Shown: positions 51,639-57,290 of the stretch, in pieces
Position numbering within the stretch: the stretch's first letter is position 1
Layout of the letters: every line of letters begins with the position of its first letter
Assembly (NCBI GenBank): GCA_020850695.1
Contig: JADZEF010000007.1
Coordinates: forward strand, 1-57,290
Source of the DNA: Planctomycetaceae bacterium
GTDB taxonomy: Bacteria > Planctomycetota > Planctomycetia > Planctomycetales > Planctomycetaceae
Length of the DNA stretch: 57,290 nt
Reading direction: 5' to 3'
Translations under genes and position numbers: made by a program
The notes under the pieces: generated by a model
Seen by the model: only the letters and a program-made list of their open reading frames with translations
Told to the model about the DNA's origin: nothing
Databases searched by the model: none

Positions 51639-54605
51639 TCACTTCCGATCTGCGGGCGGCTTGGTCGGAGCCGCCGCCGGTTCCGTTGTGGTGGCGGGCG
51701 GCGCGGGGACCCGCTGGAAGATGAACAGCACTTTGACCGACGGCGCCGCGTCGGCCGGACCGCTCGCTTTATCGGAAGGGGGCGTCGCCGTCCGTCCCAG
51801 GCCTCTTGCGGACGTCCGTTGGCCGCGGGCTTCGTCCGCGTTCGGCGCTCCCTCCGCCTCGGGACCGCTACTCGACCTGAGACCGCTGTTGCCGTAACGA
51901 TTGACGTTGCGGTCTCCGGCATACCCGCCTCTCGGGAGGTTGAACGCCCGCTCGTCGCGCGCGTTGTCACCCTTGCGGCCGAATTCGCTGGTTGTCGCAC
52001 GATTCGCACTCTCTTCCGGCTTTGCGGAAGAGACGCCGGCCTCCTTCGAAGGCGGGTTGAGATTGTTTCCCACAATCGACTGATCGAGGGGAACGCGGAA
52101 TCCATATTGAAATGCCCGGCCTCCCGGGAGCGGTTCTCCCGGAATCTCGGCAACCGCGGGCCCCGCAGAGAACCCTTCCCTTCCTTGCGCGCGGACTGAG
52201 TCCTCCCCGTGGCCCGACCTCGGCTTCCGTTCCGATTGCTGCGTAAGGGCGGGGAAAGGCGAGGGGAAGAGCTGTGCGGGGGACTTGTCTTCCGCGGACT
52301 TCACGGTGCCGCGTGGATTGTCCGAGGGGACGCGCTGGCTCTCTTTCTTCGCCTCAACGGATTCCGGCGACGCTTTCGGAGAGGGCTTGCCATTCGTTCC
52401 ACCCGACGGCGGCTGTGGCGTTTTCAGCGACGGCGCGGGAGGCGGGGCGGGAACCGCCGCCGGTGTCGGTTGCCGCTTCTCTGCCGTGTCGGGCTTCGAG
52501 ACGGAATCGCTCTTTCTGGCCGCTTCCTGTCCGTTCGTCGAACGGGATTTCCCGGATGTCCCTTCCATCAGCCGTCCGAAACCTTCAACCGGTTCCGGCT
52601 CCGCCTTTCCCAATTCGGCCTCATTCTCCCGCAGCGATCGAACGCGATAGAAGCGGTTGAGCCGGGAGACGACCTGTTGTTCCTGACTTGGGCTGAGGGC
52701 GAAATTCGACTCGTCGGCCGCCTCCCGCGTGGCCAGTGGGGGCAGCCCGTCCGAGTCCGATTGACCCTCGGCAAGCCGCTTGTCGGCCGGTTTCTCGTCC
52801 GTCACGGAGGGCCTGGCCCGCGAGTTTGCGACGGACTCATTCTTCGCATCCGACCGGATGCCCTTCGTCGCCGGGGAGCCGGTTGGATTGTCGTCCTTCG
52901 CAGCCACGTTGCGGCGGGTATCGGGCCGGGCGGCATTCGGCGCGGGGGCATCTATCGCGGCGTCACGATCCCGCAGCGCCCCTTCGTCCGCCGACTCTTC
53001 AAAGGCCACCGGATTGCGGAAAATCCCGTTCAAAATCCCTCCATTCCCGACGGAGAGGAGTTGCTCATAAGCGGCGATGATCTGCTCGGGGGGGGCGTCG
53101 ACATAAAGCACGTATGTTTCGGGTGCCTGCGGCTGCGTTCCCCCGGCGACCGGCAAGGCGTTCGATGTCTTCTGGCGGAGACTGACGGCGGCCGCGGCGG
53201 GCCCAGTGGCCGGAGCGTCGTTCTGGCTCTTGCGAGTCGTCACTCCGCCCGCCACTTCGCTCCGCGGAGGCGAGGGAGCCGTCGCTGCCGCCGGACGATC
53301 GTTCTCGTTCCCCTTCGTGTTGGCGGGTGATCTCCTGTCGGCGGGTGCGAGCGGGACGTTCGCCTTCCGGCGTTCTCCTTCTGGCAAATCGACGAAGTCC
53401 GCGGCCGGAAGGTCATCGACGACCGCGTCCCCCATTGCCACCGTTGTGTCGACCGAAGGCACGCCGTTCTCCTGCAGCAGGACCCGGAAGCCTCCTACCG
53501 CTTCTTCAAAGTCCAACACCTGCATTTCGATGACGGCGATCTTCCCTTCGACATTCGAGAAGTAGGGGACGATTTGACCGATCCCCACGCGCGGCGGAAC
53601 GATGAATCCTCCCGGCGCGTTGTTCGCCATCAAGCCGGACGGAGCGACGCTGGACGCCGGGGCTTCGACGGAACCTGCTTCCATCGCGGCCGCAGCCGGG
53701 CGAGGCATCGCCTTGCCGGCCGCCACGCGACCGGGAAGCCCGGGAGCGCCTGCTCCGCTTCCCGTGCCGCCCCCCTCCATCGATTGTTTCCCGAAAGGCG
53801 CGCGGCGCGCATTCGGCGCGCCGGCCAGCCGTTCCGAAAGCGCTTTCGCCGATTCGGCACTCGGCTTGCGGAACGTGTCAGCAAGCTCGAAGTTCCCCGC
53901 CCGCGAACCCGCCGCCTCGCGGTCCCGCGAGACCGGATTGGCCATCTTCTTGCTGAAGGAGAGCTCGCGGTCCTCCATCGCTTTCGAGTTCTCTCCCGAC
54001 GGATCGCTGAGCACCGGGCTTGAGGCCGTTGCGGCGGCGGTCGATTCATCAATCGGCGCGGGATTCCGGGATGCTGTCTCGAACATGTATCCCGAGTCGG
54101 AATCGTGCCAGCCGTGGAGCGCCTCAGATCGCTCCGCACGAGCCATCGTCGCGTGCGGGCCTGGTTCACCCTGCCAGCGATTCCATGCGAAGGGCCGAAT
54201 CGCGAGCACCACAGCGCAGGCGGTCGCCGCCAGCGAACCGACCACGGCAACCCACGTCTTCCAGCGGCGCGGCCCCGCATCGGTCGGCTTAACCGACGCT
54301 GATGCTGGCGACGCAGCGACGGACGGCTCGCTCGCTGCTGCACTGGTCGGCGGAAGGGACGCCAGCAATTGCTCGCGCTCGGTCCTCAGGCGGATGGAAG
54401 GAGCCAATTCCACTGGCGCCCGTTCGACCGGAAGCGACCGCAGCGCGTCCGAAACGCGGGCCAGGGCATCGAGCCGCCGCTTCGTCTCCTGGGCGATGAC
54501 CGGATCGGTCGATTCGAGCAGACGTTCGACGAGCTCGCTCTCGGCTGGGGACGTTTCCCCGTCGAGGTATGCGGACAGCAGTTCGTCGAATGTGGGATCT
54601 GGCAT
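51639..54605 (-). CDS. very large membrane anti-sigma-factor-like protein
   Basis: A 988-residue protein. The N-terminus FDELLSAYLDGETSPAESELVERLL is the usual anti-sigma head but lacks the zinc-binding His/Cys set. A single membrane helix lies at about residues 115-138. The outer 850 residues are mostly low-complexity Pro/Ala/Ser/Lys, with two short ordered-looking segments (KIAVIEMQVLDFEEAVGGFRVLL and PETYVLYVDAPPEQIIAAYEQLL) and a final VKVLFIFQRVPAPP. It starts 24 bases after the ECF sigma factor ends, so it should hold that sigma factor at the membrane. The outer part may sense the cell surface. Confidence 0.82.
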   Translation of the reverse strand: MPDPTFDELLSAYLDGETSPAESELVERLLESTDPVIAQETKRRLDALARVSDALRSLPVERAPVELAPSIRLRTEREQLLASLPPTSAAASEPSVAASPASASVKPTDAGPRRWKTWVAVVGSLAATACAVVLAIRPFAWNRWQGEPGPHATMARAERSEALHGWHDSDSGYMFETASRNPAPIDESTAAATASSPVLSDPSGENSKAMEDRELSFSKKMANPVSRDREAAGSRAGNFELADTFRKPSAESAKALSERLAGAPNARRAPFGKQSMEGGGTGSGAGAPGLPGRVAAGKAMPRPAAAAMEAGSVEAPASSVAPSGLMANNAPGGFIVPPRVGIGQIVPYFSNVEGKIAVIEMQVLDFEEAVGGFRVLLQENGVPSVDTTVAMGDAVVDDLPAADFVDLPEGERRKANVPLAPADRRSPANTKGNENDRPAAATAPSPPRSEVAGGVTTRKSQNDAPATGPAAAAVSLRQKTSNALPVAGGTQPQAPETYVLYVDAPPEQIIAAYEQLLSVGNGGILNGIFRNPVAFEESADEGALRDRDAAIDAPAPNAARPDTRRNVAAKDDNPTGSPATKGIRSDAKNESVANSRARPSVTDEKPADKRLAEGQSDSDGLPPLATREAADESNFALSPSQEQQVVSRLNRFYRVRSLRENEAELGKAEPEPVEGFGRLMEGTSGKSRSTNGQEAARKSDSVSKPDTAEKRQPTPAAVPAPPPAPSLKTPQPPSGGTNGKPSPKASPESVEAKKESQRVPSDNPRGTVKSAEDKSPAQLFPSPFPALTQQSERKPRSGHGEDSVRAQGREGFSAGPAVAEIPGEPLPGGRAFQYGFRVPLDQSIVGNNLNPPSKEAGVSSAKPEESANRATTSEFGRKGDNARDERAFNLPRGGYAGDRNVNRYGNSGLRSSSGPEAEGAPNADEARGQRTSARGLGRTATPPSDKASGPADAAPSVKVLFIFQRVPAPPATTTEPAAAPTKPPADRK

Positions 54606-54629
54606 GGCAGGCTTTAAGCCGGGGATTCT

Positions 54630-55535
54630 TCAGAATTCCCCGTTCGGAAACAGTTGTCGGAGTTTGTCAGCCAGTTCGAGTCGGGCGCGGTGGATGCGGC
54701 TGCGCACCGTCCCGATGGGACAGCCGGTCAGCTCGGCGATCTCTTCGTACTTCAGATTCTCTAATTCTTTCAACACCAGAACCGTCCGATACTCCTCGCT
54801 CAGATGTGCGAGAGCGGTCTGGACGCGAGCCTGACGTTCCGTCTGCACCAAGGCGTGCGACGGTTCCGACTCGGCCCGGTGGTCGGCCGGCTCCACTCCC
54901 GCCTGCTCGCGGGCCGCCTCCAAGGACGCCCCGGTCACCCTCAATTTGCGCTTGTCACTGACGGCCGCATTGTACGCAATGCGGAACAACCATGAGTAAA
55001 ATGCCGAATTCCCTCGAAACGTAGTCAACCCCTGGAAGGCGTGGACCCACGCTTCCTGGGCAATGTCTCGCGCATCTTCAGCCGACCGCAGCATCCGGAC
55101 CAGACTGTTGTACAAGCGATCCTGGTAACGGAACACCAGTTGGTCGAAGGCCGCCGTCCGCCCCGCGAGACATTCGTTAATGAGGTGTTGATCGGGATTT
55201 CCGGTCACATCGGAACTTGAGACGCCGTCCAGCGCCTGAGAGTTCCCTGCTTTTCCGTCGTCCTCGGCGGATGGGACACCATGCGTGCTTCCCGTCGCAT
55301 GTCCTCTGCCATCATGACGATCCGCGGAAGCTGCCGCTGCCGGGTGACCATCGAATCCAGGCCGGAGATTCGATTCCGCCGCTTCCATCCGCACTTCCAG
55401 CACGACCGGCTCGGGCCCGCGGTCGGGCCGGTCGGACCTGGAATTCGAAGCCCGGCCATTCCCAAGGCTCCCGCGTTCCATCCCCGCCGCGGCGAGTGGC
55501 TGACCATTCGGGGGGAAGGATCCGGTGGCCGACAT
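54630..55535 (-). CDS. ECF RNA polymerase sigma factor with long N-terminal extension
   Basis: A 301-residue sigma-70 family factor. Region 2 lies at about residues 125-195 (AAFDQLVFRYQDRLYNSLVRML, then EDARDIAQEAWVHAFQGL) and region 4 at about 235-295 (LSEEYRTVLVLKELENLKYEEIAELTGCPIGTVRSRIHRAR). The first 110 residues are Pro/Gly/Ser-rich and not part of a normal ECF factor (about 190 residues); the true start could lie further in, but no internal ATG is obviously better. Transcribed with its anti-sigma partner. Confidence 0.92.
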   Translation of the reverse strand: MSATGSFPPNGQPLAAAGMERGSLGNGRASNSRSDRPDRGPEPVVLEVRMEAAESNLRPGFDGHPAAAASADRHDGRGHATGSTHGVPSAEDDGKAGNSQALDGVSSSDVTGNPDQHLINECLAGRTAAFDQLVFRYQDRLYNSLVRMLRSAEDARDIAQEAWVHAFQGLTTFRGNSAFYSWLFRIAYNAAVSDKRKLRVTGASLEAAREQAGVEPADHRAESEPSHALVQTERQARVQTALAHLSEEYRTVLVLKELENLKYEEIAELTGCPIGTVRSRIHRARLELADKLRQLFPNGEF

Positions 55536-55997
55536 GACTTGAACGCCTCAAATCCTGGAATCGGCGAGTCGACGGCTCCTTGCCGTCCGCGGGAAAAGTG
55601 AGCCGTGGTCATCGGTCCGGCCGATCACCGCGTGCCCGTCCATCCACCGCCCACTTGATTCTGACGTTCCGGACAGGGCCCGTCCAACACAAATTGGCCG
55701 GGGCCATCCCCGCACGATGTCCGATCGCACCGCGACGAAGCGGTCGAGAACACCACAAGAAACGGTGGGAAGCTCCCGTTCCCCACATCGATCGACGGAG
55801 ATGCGGGGAGCAGAACGCCGAATCCATCGGCACGTCCGCGGGACAGCAACACCGCAACGGGACGGCGCGACTGTAGGTGATGTCAGACGAAGCGCCTGGA
55901 TCGAAGCGGCGTCGACCTCTCATGCCGTCCGAAATCCATCGCGGAGCGAGGAGACGTCGCTCGCGATCGAAGTGGAAACTTGCGAACGCACCTCACA
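55536..55997. other. 462-base intergenic region before the sigma factor
   Basis: Lies between the lipoprotein gene (stop at 55998) and the sigma factor start. It likely holds the sigma factor's promoter. Several open frames overlap here on both strands, none with a good start or composition. No palindrome of the main families. Confidence 0.55.
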
Positions 55998-56822
55998 TTA
56001 CTTCGGCCGGGCCGGCGTGGGAGCAGCCCCTGGAGGCATGCCGGCCGCCGCGCCTGCGGCCGCCGGAGGAACGGCCCCCGCGGGGGCGGCCGCAGCCGGA
56101 GGAACCGCCCCGGCGGCGGGAGGAGCGACTCCGGCCGCAGGGGGAATGGCGCCGGCTGCTGCGGGGGGCGCGGCTCCCGGACCCACCGCTCCTGGCATCG
56201 GAACGCCGCCGGGACCGACGCCGCCATTTTGCCCGCTGTTCGCCTGACGCGTCTGGTTGACGACCTGCGTGACGCGATTGGTCAGGATCCGGTCGAACTC
56301 GCCGAGAGCATCGACACTGGTTTTCGGATTCCCTTCCAGCGTGAAGTTGATGGGCTGCTTGCCCGGCTCATTGACGCCGCCCGCAGCTGGTCCGGCCGGA
56401 GGCGTGGCGCCGGCGATGGGCATGGGCATCGGGCCACCGGGCGGCATGGCTCCTGGCATGGGGACCCCACCCGCCGTGGGGGCTGCACCGGGCATGGGGA
56501 CGGCACCGGGCATGGGTGCTGCGGCCCCAGTCGGCATCGGCATCGGCGTTGGTCCCGCGACGGCCGGAGCGCCCGGCGGAATAGCTCCCGCCATGGGATT
56601 TGCCATCGGGTCCGGCATCGCCCCCGCCGGTCCGGGGGCGACCGGGGCAGCGGGCGCCGCGGGAGCGGCCGCTGCCGGCGCGTTACCGGCAGGCGGGTTC
56701 GACGAGACGGGCGTGGCTCCCCCGCCACAACCGGCCAGCGACAACGTCGCAATGCCGAGGGCCGTCCAACGAAGTCGCTGCGAGGAACAAAGTCGCTTCA
56801 GCGAAAACACAGAATGTCCCAT
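55998..56822 (-). CDS. Pro/Gly/Ala/Met-rich lipoprotein
   Basis: A 274-residue protein. ATG 56822 gives MGHSVFSLKRLCSSQRLRW, then TALGIATLSLAGCGGG, whose LAGC is a lipobox with the lipidated Cys at about residue 34. The rest is low complexity, mostly MPGAAP-type repeats; the ordered-looking middle (INFTLEGNPKTSVDALGEFDRILTNRVTQVVNQTRQ, residues about 150-195) has one helix. It should be tethered to the membrane. No family recognised. The repetitive DNA makes its length prone to change. Confidence 0.78.
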   Translation of the reverse strand: MGHSVFSLKRLCSSQRLRWTALGIATLSLAGCGGGATPVSSNPPAGNAPAAAAPAAPAAPVAPGPAGAMPDPMANPMAGAIPPGAPAVAGPTPMPMPTGAAAPMPGAVPMPGAAPTAGGVPMPGAMPPGGPMPMPIAGATPPAGPAAGGVNEPGKQPINFTLEGNPKTSVDALGEFDRILTNRVTQVVNQTRQANSGQNGGVGPGGVPMPGAVGPGAAPPAAAGAIPPAAGVAPPAAGAVPPAAAAPAGAVPPAAAGAAAGMPPGAAPTPARPK

Positions 56823-57290
56823 GACGGGGCTCGCGGCAAGAGCATGAGAGTCGAGTGGATCAAACAGACGGACGGTTTCCGCCGAACCAACTGTTGTGAT
56901 CGCATCGTATCCCGCCCCGAAAACGGTCACAAGACGTTGCTCCGCGGTTCGGCCGGCACTCGACGATCGTGGTGAACACGCCCCCTTGCGGGAGAGGACG
57001 AAGCCGAGAGTTCAGCGCAAGAAACGCCGCGGCTACATCACTGGGCTCCACGTCGCTTGCGGGTTCGGGATTTTCTCGTCCCTGGTGTTGCCAACCCGAC
57101 TGGCGTGCGGTGGGCCCAGTCACCGGCGACCTTCCGGATCCAACGCGGCGCAGACAATCCCGTGAAGTCTTCGTCTTGCGATTCCGGGTTGAAGATGTGG
57201 AGAGAACGGCCGGCGTCCACTATGATCGGACCGGGACCTTCGCTCGATTGGAGTGGAGGGATTTCCTGTCCGTCCGTGTTGTGATTGTGA
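56823..57290. other. 468-base end region, possible start of the next gene
   Basis: No complete gene is visible. Near the end, GGAGGGA lies before a plus-strand frame that reads ...RVVIV to the window edge; it might be the beginning of another gene, but there is too little to say. No repeats recognised. Confidence 0.35.

Noticed and set aside
56400..56700. Repeated GGCATGGG-type DNA considered as an intergenic repeat
   Set aside because: It is the coding DNA of the MPGA-type repeats in the lipoprotein.

Overview
The window is high-GC chromosomal DNA from a planctomycete, most likely of the Planctomycetaceae/Pirellulales type. The markers are a PSCyt1-DUF1549-DUF1553 protein with a CxxCH heme motif, a ThuA-like protein, a DUF1080 protein, a DUF1598 protein, PQQ-type and lactonase beta-propellers, a planctomycete J-like domain fused to a WD-type propeller, and many large secreted TPR or low-complexity proteins. 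I see no rRNA, tRNA, transposase, integrase, prophage or CRISPR array.

Layout. 1-6.5 kb: a minus-strand run of secreted proteins (beta-helix, PA14/PKD/TPR, DNRLRE-like, propeller). 7-12.3 kb: a large DUF4175-like membrane protein divergent from a membrane vWA protein. 12.5-14.7 kb: a small protein with an L7/L12-C-like tail and an APC permease. 15-19.9 kb: PSCyt1/DUF1553 protein, lactonase and an unknown protein. 20-26.8 kb: guaA, a tiny membrane protein, the J-like/WD protein, a PQQ propeller and a PA0069-type radical SAM protein. 27-35.9 kb: small proteins, a TPR protein, a YebC regulator, a zinc-ribbon membrane protein, DUF1598, an Asn/Phe/His-rich secreted protein and an RluA/RluD-type pseudouridine synthase. 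36-39.1 kb: ThuA, a GxxExxY protein and a nucleotide-sugar dehydrogenase. 39.2-45.5 kb: an fba relic, then a minus-strand run of fba, four-helix-bundle protein, M20 peptidase, flavin reductase and a UvrD/Rep helicase. 45.9-51.6 kb: ArsR, DUF1080, TPR-redoxin and ispH. 51.6-57 kb: a very large anti-sigma-like protein, its ECF sigma factor and a Pro/Gly/Ala/Met-rich lipoprotein.

The most interesting signal is between the genes. At least eight long imperfect palindromes, plus two unpaired arms, are unrelated in sequence but seem to follow one rule. Each arm is about four tandem degenerate units of one family-specific length (7, 8, 9 or 10 nt). The purine-rich arm always comes first, and the elements often sit within a few bases of stop or start codons. 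One family (decamers near GTRYGAARRG) occurs once with a 40-nt loop (18188-18305) and once with a complete four-helix-bundle gene in the loop (41022-41598). A second small-protein gene of the kind found scattered in bacterial genomes (GxxExxY) lies beside another palindrome and an unpaired arm. I read this as a possible non-autonomous mobile or RNA-structured system that sometimes carries small genes. The structure is seen in the sequence; the function is inference.

A second notable trace is a 91-nt relic of the fba 3' end at 39223-39313. It differs from the intact gene only at third codon positions, and every change is synonymous.
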